A DNA stretch of 64,000 nucleotides from an uncultured Enterorhabdus sp. (GCA_947649205.1 CANSQM010000010.1:1-64000); one strand, 5' to 3'. Counted from the stretch's first letter, positions 1 to 8,388 are shown. A program made the numbers and translations. Notes: generated by a model not told the origin, from the sequence alone.

Positions 1-681
1 CACGAGCCCATCGACGTGAAGGAGATGGGCATCGATATGCTGTCCGCCTCGTCCCACAAGATCTACGGGCCCAAGGGCGTAGGCCTGCTCTACATCCGCA
101 AGGGCGTGAAGGTGGAAAACTTCATCGACGGCGGCCAGCAGGAGCGCGGCCGTCGTGGTTCCACCGAGAACGTGCCCGGCATCGTGGGCTTCGCGAGGGC
201 GGCCGAGCTGGCTGCGGCTGACATGACGGCCGAGCACGACCGGCTGCTGGCCCTGCGCGATCACACCATCCGCCGCATTCTGGACGAGATTCCCTCGGCG
301 AAGTTGAATGGCAGCTGGGAGAGCCGCCTGGCCAACAACGTGAACTTCTCCTTCGAGTTCATCGAGGGCGAGGGCATGCTGTTGCAGCTGGCGGCTCGCG
401 GCATCTGCGTGTCGTCGGGGAGCGCCTGCACCTCCGGCTCGCTGGATCCGAGCCACGTGCTTCTGGCCATCGGCCTGCCCCACGAGATCGCCCACGGCAG
501 CCTGCGCATGACCATCGGCCGCGACACCACCTTGGAGGACGTGGACTTCGCCGTGGACTCCCTGAAGGCCACGCTTCAGAACCTGCGCATGATGAGCCCC
601 CTGTACGAGGACTTCCAGCACGGCAAGGTGGCCTCGGTCATCGCGCGCCTGAAGGAAGGCGGCTTCCCTTACGCGAGCTAG
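1..681 (+). CDS. nifS: Cysteine desulfurase, C-terminal part (5' end outside window)
   Basis: PLP enzyme that takes sulfur from cysteine and hands it as persulfide to the Fe-S scaffold. The reading frame is open from base 1, so the N-terminal part is missing. The visible part has the PLP-lysine motif SSHKIYGPKG near its start and the mobile catalytic-cysteine loop SSGSACTSGS about 60% along, followed by the conserved SHVLLAIGL and GSLRMTIG segments, so both active-site elements are intact. The next gene, 128 bp on and in the same direction, is a NifU-type scaffold, which fits a NifS/IscS-like role in general Fe-S assembly. The many Fe-S and molybdenum enzymes in this window are likely clients. 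NifS versus IscS naming is not resolved by sequence alone. Confidence 0.93.
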   Translation, partial: HEPIDVKEMGIDMLSASSHKIYGPKGVGLLYIRKGVKVENFIDGGQQERGRRGSTENVPGIVGFARAAELAAADMTAEHDRLLALRDHTIRRILDEIPSAKLNGSWESRLANNVNFSFEFIEGEGMLLQLAARGICVSSGSACTSGSLDPSHVLLAIGLPHEIAHGSLRMTIGRDTTLEDVDFAVDSLKATLQNLRMMSPLYEDFQHGKVASVIARLKEGGFPYAS

Positions 682-808
682 CCCGGGCGGCACGGAAGGC
701 GCGGCCCGTCCGGTGGTTCGCGGTCGCTCCGTCTGACGGCTCCCGACCCGCGCCCTGTACCCGAATCCCACTTCAACGACGACATTTTCAACGAAAAGAG
801 GAACAACT

Positions 809-1270
809 ATGGCAATGAACTACTCCGATAAGGTGATGGAGCACTTCACCAACCCCCAGAACGTGGGCGAGATCGAGAACGCGAGCGGCTGCGGCACCGT
901 GGGCAACGCGGTGTGCGGCGACATCATGCGCGTGTACCTGGACATCGACGAGGACAACGTCATCCAGGACGCGAAGTTCAAGACCTTCGGCTGCGGGGCC
1001 GCCATCGCCACCAGCTCCATGGCCACGGTGCTCGTGAAGGGCAAGACCGTGCAAGAGGCCCTGGAGGTGACCAACAAGGCCGTGATGGATGCGCTGGACG
1101 GCCTGCCGCCGGTGAAGGTACACTGCTCGCTTCTGGCCGAGGAGGCCATCCACGCGGCGCTGTGGGACTACGCCGAGAAGAACAACCTCGTCATCGAGGG
1201 CCTGGAGAAGCCGGTGACCGATATCGGCGAGCACGACCATCATCACGACCTGGTGGAGGACGAGGACTAA
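809..1270 (+). CDS. nifU: NifU/IscU-type Fe-S cluster assembly scaffold
   Basis: Scaffold on which [2Fe-2S]/[4Fe-4S] clusters are built using sulfur from the desulfurase encoded just upstream. The 153-aa protein is a single IscU-like domain: it opens with the typical YSDKVMEHFTNPQNVGEI and has the three ligand cysteines in the contexts GNAVCGD, FGCGAA and VHCSLLAEEA. It lacks the C-terminal Nfu domain of full NifU. The C-terminus ends in a His/Asp/Glu-rich tail (EHDHHHDLVEDED), which might bind metal. The ATG is preceded by an AAAAGAGGAA ribosome site. A strong hairpin terminator follows at 1291-1330, so nifS-nifU probably ends the operon. Confidence 0.93.
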   Translation: MAMNYSDKVMEHFTNPQNVGEIENASGCGTVGNAVCGDIMRVYLDIDEDNVIQDAKFKTFGCGAAIATSSMATVLVKGKTVQEALEVTNKAVMDALDGLPPVKVHCSLLAEEAIHAALWDYAEKNNLVIEGLEKPVTDIGEHDHHHDLVEDED

Positions 1271-1290
1271 GGGCCTGGGGACTCTGCGGA

Positions 1291-1330
1291 AGAGGGGCGG
1301 CCGCCTGCCGAGGGCGGTTGCCCCTCTTTG
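1291..1330. terminator. Bidirectional hairpin between nifU and sortase-like gene
   Basis: AGAGGGGC and GCCCCTCT pair around an inner CCGCC/GGCGG stem and are followed by TTTGCGTT on the plus strand. It lies between two convergent genes (nifU ends 1270, the sortase-like gene ends 1334) and can serve both. Confidence 0.7.
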
Positions 1331-1333
1331 CGT

Positions 1334-2302
1334 TCAGGCGGCCACGACGATGATGTTGGTGGCCCCGTCGCCGCTACAGGTTTGCAGGACGATGGACTCC
1401 CCATAGCCGGTGACGCGGGCGGCGATGGTCTTCCATGTGGCGGTGACTTCTGCGGTGAATACCGTGCGCACGGTATAGGTGCGGCTTCTTCCCGCGCTGT
1501 CGCACAGGATGACGGCGCTGCCAACGCCGAGGCCTTTTACTGGGGAGAACGATCCGGGGTTGTGGCCGACGAAGTAGCCCCAGGAGCCGTCGGTGGTGTC
1601 GTCCGAGCCGAGCCAGAGGCCGGCTCCGCTGTCGGGGGTGGTGCCCCCGCGCACGTCGCGGTAGGGGATGATCGCGCCCCCGATGTTCAGGCTGCGGGCA
1701 GCCATTCCCGGCTCGGGGGCTGCCGGCGCCGGGGGCTTCGGTTCCGAGGTGCCGTTGCCGCCGCCCGCGTCGTCCTCGCTCCGATCATCGGCGGTGCCGG
1801 AGTCGGCGGGGTCGCCCGCTGGGGGCTCGCTGGTGCTGCGGTCGGGGGCCGGTGCAGGAGAGGTGCCGGCCCCTTCATCGGCTGAGGGGGATGGCCCTGC
1901 GGCCGGGCTGGCGGGGGAGCCCGCTGAGGCGCCATCGGCCAGGTCGGTGGGGCCCGGCTCATCCCCGTCGGCCATGGACGGGCCGGGATGTTCGGATGCA
2001 GCGCTGGCATCCAGGGTTGCCGGTCGGGCGGCGCGGCGCACCTGGTGGGCGGTCCCAGAGCCGCGGGCAAGGCCCCGCTCGGCGAGGCTGCGGATGTGGT
2101 CGCGCACTGCTGCGGCCACGACGTCATTGTCGCTCCCGTTGGGGGAACGGCTTTCCGCGGCGGGGGTGCCCGCTGTGCTTTCCGGTGCGGCCACGGCCTC
2201 TTCAAGGGCCCAGGCGAGGGCGCCTGAGGCTGCGAGCCCCAGGACGAGGGCTGCGGCGATGGCCCATGCGGGGATGGCTCTCGGCTTCTTCGCGTTCTCC
2301 AT
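1334..2302 (-). CDS. Sortase-like membrane-anchored protein, catalytic arginine apparently absent
   Basis: 322 aa. An N-terminal membrane anchor (about residues 10-32) is followed by a long, low-complexity Pro/Ser/Ala/Glu spacer (about 35-200) and a C-terminal domain that looks like a sortase: GLWLGS, then GYFVGHNPG with the expected catalytic His (about H247), and LQTCSGDG with the expected catalytic Cys (C309). Sortases use a third residue, an Arg a few positions after the Cys; here that stretch reads ATNIIVVAA with no Arg. It may be a degenerate or altered transpeptidase. No substrate with an LPXTG-like tail is evident nearby. The start was set at the Met with a perfect GAAGGAG site 6 nt upstream, eleven codons inside the longest frame. 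Convergent with nifU. Confidence 0.72.
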   Translation of the reverse strand: MENAKKPRAIPAWAIAAALVLGLAASGALAWALEEAVAAPESTAGTPAAESRSPNGSDNDVVAAAVRDHIRSLAERGLARGSGTAHQVRRAARPATLDASAASEHPGPSMADGDEPGPTDLADGASAGSPASPAAGPSPSADEGAGTSPAPAPDRSTSEPPAGDPADSGTADDRSEDDAGGGNGTSEPKPPAPAAPEPGMAARSLNIGGAIIPYRDVRGGTTPDSGAGLWLGSDDTTDGSWGYFVGHNPGSFSPVKGLGVGSAVILCDSAGRSRTYTVRTVFTAEVTATWKTIAARVTGYGESIVLQTCSGDGATNIIVVAA

Positions 2303-2739
2303 GGCTTCTCCTTCGGTTGGGTGCTCGGGGTGCACGAATCCAAAGGACCCTTGCCCCCTGTTTCTGTCCTATAGCGAATATTTGTTCGCATTTTAGCGAG
2401 GTATTTGAAGAATGTAAATAGCAATTCCCATTAAATGATCACCGTTTTCTCTTCAAAATCATTTTGCTGTCATAGTAGTGTCCCCTCGATACCTCCCGCA
2501 TGGCTCCTCTGCGTCGCCCGGGCATTTCCCCCGAACCGCGCTCCCGTCGCTGGGGGACTTCGCGCAAACCGCCCCGTGTCGTTTCCACACCGCTCCCCAT
2601 TCGGCTACGGTTCGCGGCGCCGTTCCCGCACCGCTCTCCATTCAGCCGTGGTTCGCCGCGCCGTTTCGTGCCCCGGCCTTTTGCCTTGGAGTGGGGATAA
2701 ACTTGATGACAGTTCTCCTGAGGTGCTGTCGGGGGGTGT
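2303..2739. repeat. Intergenic region with two imperfect 41-bp tandem repeats
   Basis: No convincing gene. From about 2583 to 2663 a 41-bp unit occurs twice (each with CACCGCTC, CCATTC, GGTTCGC and GCGCCG at the same places), with a partial third to about 2680 and a more degenerate relative before it. The part next to the sortase-like gene (2340-2480) is AT-richer; on the minus strand a TAAAAT hexamer near 2390 and the short inverted repeat GCGAA..TTCGC (about 2376-2391) may be its promoter region. Confidence 0.55.
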
Positions 2740-2781
2740 ATGATGGACGGCACGGATAGAAGAGGCCCGAGGGGAGCGCCC

Positions 2782-5382
2782 ATGGAGGACGAAGGCAGGA
2801 AGTACTGGCTGTCAGTGGTGGCCTTCGTCGTCGTGTTCGTGGCCGTCATCATCACGTTCTCCATGTTCATGCAGCAGACGAGCAACCGCATCGTAGCCCA
2901 GACGAGCCAGTACGTCTCCGATGCCACCGATCAGACGGCCAAGCTCGTGTCCACATTCATGCAGAACACCCAGAAGGACATCGAGACCATCGCGGCCCTG
3001 GCCTCGGAATCCCCCGATGCCGCCCAGGTGGCTACGAGCGAGGAGTGGCTGCGCTCCGTCGGCGAGATCGCCCCCTTCGATTCCATCGACTTCGTGGATG
3101 CCGACGGCATCCAGCACTCGCCCGGCCTCGGTGCTGTGGACGTGAGCGATCGGGTCTACTACGAGCGGGCCATGGCTGGCGAGTCGGGCATTGAGTGCGT
3201 GTTCAACACCCGCCTCACCCATGAGAACCTCGTGTACTTCTATGCCCCGGTGCGCGAGGGGGCTGACGGCCCTATCATCGGGCTCCTGCTGGCTCATTAC
3301 GACGAGGAGCGCCTGACGGGGCTGCTTCAGAACAGCTTCTTCGGCTACGAGTCCCATGTGCTGCTGTGCTTGCCCACGGGCGAGGTGGTGGCCTCTAGCG
3401 GCGAGTTCGTGGGCATGAACCTGCTGGCCGAGGCCGAGGCCGCCTCCAGTGTGAGCGCCCGCCAGATCGAGCTGGCCTTCGAGGGCAGCCAGGGGGCCAC
3501 CTTCACCTACGAGGCCGGCCACGGCCTCGGTTCGGCCTGCGTCAAGGTCGTGCCCGGCTTGAACTGGATGATCGTCGAGACCTTCCCCTCGGCCGCCACC
3601 GAGCAGATGATCAACGCCGCCAACGAGGGCGGCTGGAATGCCCTGTTCGTCATCGTGCTGGTGTTCCTCGCGGTGCTCGTGGGCATCATCGCCTTCAACA
3701 ACCACCGTCATCGCACCCTGGCCCGCTCCATGCGGGACCGCATCGATGTGCAGACCGGGGTGGGCAAGCTCACCGAGCGTCTGGTGCTCATCGATTTCCC
3801 CGCGAACCATTTCCGCTACATGAGCGGACCGGTGACGTCGGACGACCCCCATGCGACCGAGGGCGACTACGACTACATGGTGCGGCGGCTCGAGCGGCTC
3901 GTGGTGGGCGAGGAGGCGAAGCGCGAAGTGGTCGAGCAGTTCAGTCGCGAGGCCGTCATAGCCGCCATGGTCGATGGGGTGGACAATCTCGGTTTCGAGT
4001 ATCAGATCAATCGCAGCGGCCGGTTGAAATGGGAGAACATCAACCTCATTTGCGTGGAGCGCGACGGAGAGGGACGGGCATCCCGCGTGGTGTACACCAC
4101 TCAGGACGTGACGGCGATGAAGGCCCGCGAGAAGCGCCTCCAGCAGGCCATGGAGGATTCCTATCGCGCCGCTGTGGCCGCCAACAGCGCCAAGAGCGAC
4201 TTCCTCTCCCGCATGAGCCACGACATCCGCACCCCCATGAACGCCATCATCGGCATGACCGAGCTGGCCCGCATGAGCGAGGGCGATTGGGAACGGGTGA
4301 GCGATTGCCTTGGGAAGATCACGCTGTCGAGCAATCATCTGCTCGGGCTCATCAACGAGGTGCTCGATCTGTCCATGATCGAGAACGGCCGGTTGGTGCT
4401 GAATGTGGCCCCCGTGGATCTGCGGGAGCTTGTGGCCGAGACCGAGACGGTGTTCGCTGCTCGCTGCCAAGAGGCGGGGGTGACGTTCTCCGTTGCCGTC
4501 GAATCCCTGGTTCACCCGGTGGTGGAGGCCGACGACCTGCGTTTGCAGCAGGTGTTCATGAACATGCTCGGCAACGCCGTGAAGTTCACTCCGGCCGGGG
4601 GACGGATATCCATGGTCCTCATCGAGCATCCGGCCCGCGTGGAGGGGACGAGCGACTACGAGTTCATCTTCTCCGATACCGGCTGCGGTATGGACCCCAC
4701 CTTCGTCGAGCACGTGTTCGAGCCTTTCACGCGGGAGCATGACTCCCGCACCGAGCGGGTGGAGGGCACGGGGCTCGGCCTCTCCATCGTCCAGAGCGTC
4801 GTGTCGCTCATGGGGGGTACCATCGAGGTGGAGAGCGCCTCTGGGGCGGGGAGCACCTTCACCGTGCATGTGAACCTGCGCCACGACGAGGGGGCCGCCG
4901 ATGTTCCTGCCGGCGCGGGCGATCCCAATGCCGCGCTCGACGGCTCCGAGCGCGGGGCGACCCCGCTGCCCGAGGCTCCTTCTGCCCCGGCGGGCGCCCT
5001 GCCCGCGGCCCGCGTGCTGCTCGTAGAGGATAACGAGCTGAACAGCGAGATCGCCGCCGCCCTGCTGGAATCCCTCGGGCTGACCGTGGAGTGCGCCTTC
5101 GACGGCCAGGAGGCCCTGGACAAGCTTGCTGCCCACGAGCCCGGTCACTTCGCCGTGGTGCTCATGGACATCCAGATGCCGGTGATGAACGGTCTGGAGG
5201 CCACCCGCCGCATCCGCGCGAGCGAGCGGGCCGACTTGCGAGCGCTGCCCATCGTGGTGCTGTCGGCCAACGCCTTCACCGAGGACGTGCAGGAATCGAA
5301 GCGGGCCGGTGCCGATGACCACCTCTCCAAGCCCATCAGTGTGAAGGACCTGGCCGCCACCCTGCGCGGAATCCTCGGGTAG
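2782..5382 (+). CDS. Membrane hybrid sensor histidine kinase with C-terminal receiver domain
   Basis: 866 aa from this start. Order of parts: transmembrane segment (about 10-30), large extracytoplasmic sensor region of Cache/PAS-like appearance (about 35-280), second transmembrane segment (about 284-305), a PAS-like cytoplasmic region (about 325-440), short coiled coil, HisKA with MSHDIRTPMNAI (phospho-acceptor about H480), HATPase_c with GNAVKFT, DTGCGM and GTGLGLSI, then a receiver domain with LLVEDNELN, LMDIQMP (phospho-Asp about D796) and LSKPIS. This is the BarA/ArcB-like hybrid architecture, without an Hpt domain or adjacent output regulator, so its partner is elsewhere. I chose the ATG with GAGGGGAG 5 nt upstream; an ATG-ATG at 2740 behind GGGGGG would add 14 residues. 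Confidence 0.9.
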   Translation: MEDEGRKYWLSVVAFVVVFVAVIITFSMFMQQTSNRIVAQTSQYVSDATDQTAKLVSTFMQNTQKDIETIAALASESPDAAQVATSEEWLRSVGEIAPFDSIDFVDADGIQHSPGLGAVDVSDRVYYERAMAGESGIECVFNTRLTHENLVYFYAPVREGADGPIIGLLLAHYDEERLTGLLQNSFFGYESHVLLCLPTGEVVASSGEFVGMNLLAEAEAASSVSARQIELAFEGSQGATFTYEAGHGLGSACVKVVPGLNWMIVETFPSAATEQMINAANEGGWNALFVIVLVFLAVLVGIIAFNNHRHRTLARSMRDRIDVQTGVGKLTERLVLIDFPANHFRYMSGPVTSDDPHATEGDYDYMVRRLERLVVGEEAKREVVEQFSREAVIAAMVDGVDNLGFEYQINRSGRLKWENINLICVERDGEGRASRVVYTTQDVTAMKAREKRLQQAMEDSYRAAVAANSAKSDFLSRMSHDIRTPMNAIIGMTELARMSEGDWERVSDCLGKITLSSNHLLGLINEVLDLSMIENGRLVLNVAPVDLRELVAETETVFAARCQEAGVTFSVAVESLVHPVVEADDLRLQQVFMNMLGNAVKFTPAGGRISMVLIEHPARVEGTSDYEFIFSDTGCGMDPTFVEHVFEPFTREHDSRTERVEGTGLGLSIVQSVVSLMGGTIEVESASGAGSTFTVHVNLRHDEGAADVPAGAGDPNAALDGSERGATPLPEAPSAPAGALPAARVLLVEDNELNSEIAAALLESLGLTVECAFDGQEALDKLAAHEPGHFAVVLMDIQMPVMNGLEATRRIRASERADLRALPIVVLSANAFTEDVQESKRAGADDHLSKPISVKDLAATLRGILG

Positions 5383-5397
5383 CGCGCTCCTTCCCAG

Positions 5398-5406
5398 TGT
5401 TAAGAT
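5398..5406 (+). promoter_or_regulatory. Extended -10 promoter element for metG
   Basis: TGTTAAGAT reads as TGn plus a TAAGAT hexamer, about 75 nt before the metG ATG. The leader between them contains a short GGCGGC/GCCGCC hairpin (about 5432-5450). No SAM riboswitch or T-box pattern was recognised. Confidence 0.4.
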
Positions 5407-5480
5407 AGCCAGCACGTATATTCGAGGGAAGCGGCGGCGTCATTGGCCGCCCGTCTTCCGGATAGGAGCATCGATTCCTC

Positions 5481-7058
5481 ATGGCTAAGGGAACCTTCGG
5501 CGTCACCACGCCCATCTACTACATCAACGCCGCGCCCCATCTGGGCACCGCCTACACTACGGTGGCGGCCGACACCATCACCCGCTACCAGCGCATGAAC
5601 GGCTACGACGTGTCGTTCGTCACCGGTACCGACGAGCATGGCCAGAAGATCGCCGAGACCGCCGAGAAGAACGCCATGACCCCCCAGGCCTGGTGCGATT
5701 CTTTGGCCCCGGCCTTTACCGACGCGTGGAAGACGCTGAATATCGACTACACGAACTTCGTGCGCACCACCGAGGATCGCCAGACCCGCGCGGTGCAGAA
5801 GTTTTGGGGCGCCCTCCACGATGCCGGCTGGCTGTACAAGAGCGCCTACGAGGGCTGGTACTGCGTCCATGAGGAGACCTACTACGCCGAGAGCGACCTG
5901 GAGAAGAACGACGAGGGCGAGTTCGTCTGCCCCGACTGCAAGCGCCCCGTGCGCTACGAGGCCTCCGGCGAGGAGAACTGGTTCTTCAAGCTGTCCGAGT
6001 TCCAGGACCGTCTGCTGGCCTTCTACGACGAGCACCCCGACTTCATTCGTCCCGTCACGCGTCGAAACGAGATCGTCTCCTTCGTGAAGGGTGGCCTGAA
6101 CGACCTGTCCATCTCCCGTTCCAGCTTCGACTGGGGCATTCCCGTGCCGTGGGATGAGGGTCACGTGTTCTACGTGTGGGCCGATGCGCTCATCGCCTAC
6201 CTCACCGGCATCGGCTACGGCGACGACGAGCGCGAGGCCGAGTTCGACGGCCGCTGGCCCATCCAGTACCACTTCGTGGGCAAGGACATCACCCGCTTCC
6301 ACTGCGTGATCTGGCCGGCCATGCTCATGGCCGCCGGCATGCCCATCACCCACACGGTGTTCGGCCACGGTTTCCTGCTCACCAAGGGCGAGAAGATGTC
6401 GAAGTCCAAGGGCAACGGGCTTATGCCCGCCGATCTGGTGAAGGTCTTCGGTGTGGATGCCTACCGCTACTACTTCATGAGCGATGTGCAGTTCGGCCAT
6501 GACGGCTCCATCTCCATGGAGCGCATGGTGCAGGTGTACAACGCCGATCTGGCCAACACCTGGGGCAACCTGGTTTCTCGCGTGACCAACATGACCACGA
6601 AGTACTTCGAGGGCCGCGTGCCCGAGGCACCGGCCGCCGCGGCCGAGAACCCCCTGCGCGAGATCGCCGATACGCTGTACGCGGACTATGACGCCTGCAT
6701 GGCCGAGGTGGACTTCACCGGGGCGGCCGCGGCTGTGCAGAAACTCGCGAGCCGCGTGAACCTCTACGTGGAGGAAAGTGCCCCGTGGGCCCTGGCCAAG
6801 GATCCTGCGCGTGCCGATGAGCTGGCCGGCGTGCTGTACAACTGCTTGGAGGCCATCCGCATCATCGCGCTGTACCTGGCGCCGTTCATGCCCAACACGT
6901 CGGCCGAGGTGTTCCGCCGCCTGGGTCTGGGCGACATCGCGGAGGTGACCGACATTAAGGACGCCACGGCCTGGGGCCAGCTTCCCGCCAGCGTGGCCGT
7001 GGAGGTGGGCGAGCCCCTGTTCCCGCGCCTGGACGTGGACAACCTGCCGGAGCTGTAA
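5481..7058 (+). CDS. metG: Methionyl-tRNA synthetase
   Basis: Class I aminoacyl-tRNA synthetase that charges tRNA-Met, cytoplasmic. 525 aa. The Rossmann-fold signature appears as PHLGTAY (residues 19-25, the HIGH motif) and KMSKSKGN (about 305-312). A single CPDC pair in the connective region (CVHEETYYAESDL...CPDCK) marks the form with a reduced zinc knuckle. It ends after the anticodon-binding helical domain and has no C-terminal tRNA-binding EMAP/Trbp111 extension, so it is the short bacterial type. It stands alone after the sensor kinase with its own extended -10 promoter at 5398-5406. Confidence 0.97.
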   Translation: MAKGTFGVTTPIYYINAAPHLGTAYTTVAADTITRYQRMNGYDVSFVTGTDEHGQKIAETAEKNAMTPQAWCDSLAPAFTDAWKTLNIDYTNFVRTTEDRQTRAVQKFWGALHDAGWLYKSAYEGWYCVHEETYYAESDLEKNDEGEFVCPDCKRPVRYEASGEENWFFKLSEFQDRLLAFYDEHPDFIRPVTRRNEIVSFVKGGLNDLSISRSSFDWGIPVPWDEGHVFYVWADALIAYLTGIGYGDDEREAEFDGRWPIQYHFVGKDITRFHCVIWPAMLMAAGMPITHTVFGHGFLLTKGEKMSKSKGNGLMPADLVKVFGVDAYRYYFMSDVQFGHDGSISMERMVQVYNADLANTWGNLVSRVTNMTTKYFEGRVPEAPAAAAENPLREIADTLYADYDACMAEVDFTGAAAAVQKLASRVNLYVEESAPWALAKDPARADELAGVLYNCLEAIRIIALYLAPFMPNTSAEVFRRLGLGDIAEVTDIKDATAWGQLPASVAVEVGEPLFPRLDVDNLPEL

Positions 7059-7083
7059 GAAAGTAATACGTTAGTTTGTATGC

Positions 7084-7089
7084 TATAAT
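7084..7089 (+). promoter_or_regulatory. Extended -10 (TGC-TATAAT) driving the small peptide gene
   Basis: TGCTATAAT at 7081-7089 is a perfect -10 hexamer with the TGn extension; transcription would begin near 7096 and give about 53 nt of leader before the peptide ATG at 7149. The leader holds GCGGGCGGCGC (7115-7125), an exact complement of GCGCCGCCCGC at 7308-7318 downstream of the peptide, so the 5' and 3' parts of this mRNA can pair over 11 bp. Confidence 0.65.
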
Positions 7090-7148
7090 GAGCGAGCACT
7101 AGCAAAGTCCGACTGCGGGCGGCGCTTCGAGAGATTGGAGTACCGCCT

Positions 7149-7280
7149 ATGTTTGAACAGGTTCTTTTTGCCGCAGCCGCGGCCGCCACCATAGCAGGCT
7201 TCCTTTTGGAAGTCTGGCGAGAAACGAAATCAATCGTGCAGGAGGATGACGAGGGGAGAAACAGAAAAGGCCAGCGCTAA
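7149..7280 (+). CDS. Small membrane peptide, candidate type I toxin
   Basis: A 43-residue ORF that starts MFEQVLFAAAAAATIAGF and ends in a charged tail (EDDEGRNRKGQR). One hydrophobic helix (about residues 5-21) followed by a polar tail is the layout of type I toxins of the TxpA / Fst / holin-like kind; there is no clear sequence identity to a named toxin. ATTGGAG lies 7 nt before the ATG, and a strong extended -10 promoter is at 7084-7089. The stop codon sits in the loop of a hairpin (7265-7290) that is also the terminator of a convergent small RNA promoted from 7355-7360. The arrangement, not the peptide sequence, is the main argument. It could instead be an ordinary small membrane protein. 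Confidence 0.55.
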   Translation: MFEQVLFAAAAAATIAGFLLEVWRETKSIVQEDDEGRNRKGQR

Positions 7281-7348
7281 CTGACCTTTTCCGAATCGAT
7301 AACACCCGCGCCGCCCGCCTAGGCTCACAACCACCGGGCTTTGCTGGT
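7255..7348 (-). ncRNA. Antisense small RNA opposite the 3' end of the peptide gene (sRNA-A)
   Basis: On the minus strand a perfect -10 (TATAAT, plus-strand 7355-7360), with a weak TAGCAA at -35 and 17-nt spacing, would start an RNA near 7348. It reads through a GCAAAGCCCG...CGGGCGGCGC hairpin and ends at an AAAAGG/CCTTTT-based terminator stem (7265-7290) followed by a pyrimidine tract, about 95 nt in all. It overlaps the end of the peptide mRNA. A paralogous RNA with the same promoter-core-terminator order lies at 62992-63083. Confidence 0.6.
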
Positions 7349-7354
7349 GCAACC

Positions 7355-7383
7355 ATTATAGCAGCTTGGGAAGCGGATTGCTA
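7355..7383 (-). promoter_or_regulatory. Promoter of sRNA-A
   Basis: Minus-strand TATAAT at 7355-7360, 17-nt spacer, TAGCAA at 7378-7383. It overlaps the leader of the downstream TatD-family gene (start 7393) on the other strand. Confidence 0.6.
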
Positions 7384-7392
7384 GGAAACTGC

Positions 7393-8388
7393 ATGGATAA
7401 CGACGAGCCGATATTCTACGACGGGAAGTTTCGCCAGAAGCGCAAGCACGGGGTGTGGCGCGAGGTGGAGGCGCCGGTGCTCGAGGGGCCGGTGGCCGAC
7501 ACCCACGCGCACCTGCAGATGCTGCGCGACCCGGCGCTGGAGCTGGCCCGCTGCGCGATGCACGGCGTGACCTTCGTGGAAACCATCGTGGATCCCGCCG
7601 ATGACGGCTTCGCCACCTTCGAGGCGCTGCCGGGCTGGCTTATGGAAGCCTCGGCCGACCTGCGGGCCATGATGGCCGCCGAAGGGACCGCCGAAGGAAC
7701 GGGCGGGGGAGAGCGCCGGGCGCTGCCCCCGCTTCCTGCCGTGCGCATTGCCGCCGGCGTGCATCCGCACAACGCCAAGGACCTCACGGACGATCTGGTC
7801 GCGGCCCTGGGTGAGCGCCTGCGGGATCGCCGGGTGAGCGCCGTGGGCGAGATCGGGCTCGACTACCACTACGACTTGTCGCCCCGCCCGGTGCAGCGCG
7901 AGGTGTTCCGGACCCAGATTCGCCTGGCGAAGGCTGCGGGGCTGCCCGTCGTCCTTCACATGCGCGAGGCCCACGACGACGGCTTCGCCATTCTGGCCGA
8001 GGAGGGCTTTCCCGAGGCCGGCACCTTGCTGCACTGTTTCAACTTGGATGGGGTCGAGGTGGCCCGCTGGGTGGAAGCGGGCTGCTTCATCGCCTTCGGC
8101 GGCCCGCTCACGTTCAAGCGCGCCGAGGAAGTGCGCGAGGCGGCCCGGATAGTGCCGGTGAACCGCCTGCTCACCGAGACCGATTCCCCCTACATGACCC
8201 CCGAGCCCCTGCGCGGTACCTTGTGCGGGCCGGCCCACGTGGTGTGGACTGCCGACGTGCTCTGCGCGGTGCTCGGCGCCGATACGCCCGAGGCCCGCGC
8301 GACCCTGCTTGCCCAACTGTACGCCAATGCCGAGGCGCTGCTCAACCGCGTCCCCACCCCCTGGCAGAAGGAGCCCTCCCATGCATAG
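7393..8388 (+). CDS. TatD-family metal-dependent hydrolase
   Basis: Amidohydrolase-fold protein of the TatD DNase family. Metal-binding and active-site segments are all present: DTHAHLQM (first HxH), GVHPHNAKD, GEIGLDYHYD, LHMREAHDDG, LLHCFN and TETDSPYMTPEP near the C-terminus. At 331 aa it is longer than the usual 260 because of an N-terminal extension of about 45 residues and a Glu/Gly-rich insertion after RAMMAAEG. TatD proteins of this type are 3'-5' exonucleases or D-aminoacyl-tRNA-related; the exact substrate is not evident. The ATG at 7393 (AGGAAACTGC in front) was preferred to a TTG 27 nt upstream. The next gene overlaps its end by 8 nt, so the two are co-translated. Confidence 0.88.
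   Translation: MDNDEPIFYDGKFRQKRKHGVWREVEAPVLEGPVADTHAHLQMLRDPALELARCAMHGVTFVETIVDPADDGFATFEALPGWLMEASADLRAMMAAEGTAEGTGGGERRALPPLPAVRIAAGVHPHNAKDLTDDLVAALGERLRDRRVSAVGEIGLDYHYDLSPRPVQREVFRTQIRLAKAAGLPVVLHMREAHDDGFAILAEEGFPEAGTLLHCFNLDGVEVARWVEAGCFIAFGGPLTFKRAEEVREAARIVPVNRLLTETDSPYMTPEPLRGTLCGPAHVVWTADVLCAVLGADTPEARATLLAQLYANAEALLNRVPTPWQKEPSHA

Noticed and set aside
2812-5415. 867-codon open frame antisense to the hybrid kinase, and similar long antisense frames across the window (for example 27796-32372, 42018-44852)
   Set aside because: High-GC shadow frames with His/Gly/Leu-rich, unstructured translations and no ribosome sites; the plus-strand genes are clearly the coding ones.
5383-5480. 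Possible T-box or SAM riboswitch in the metG leader
   Set aside because: The leader is too short (about 75 nt) and lacks the conserved motifs.
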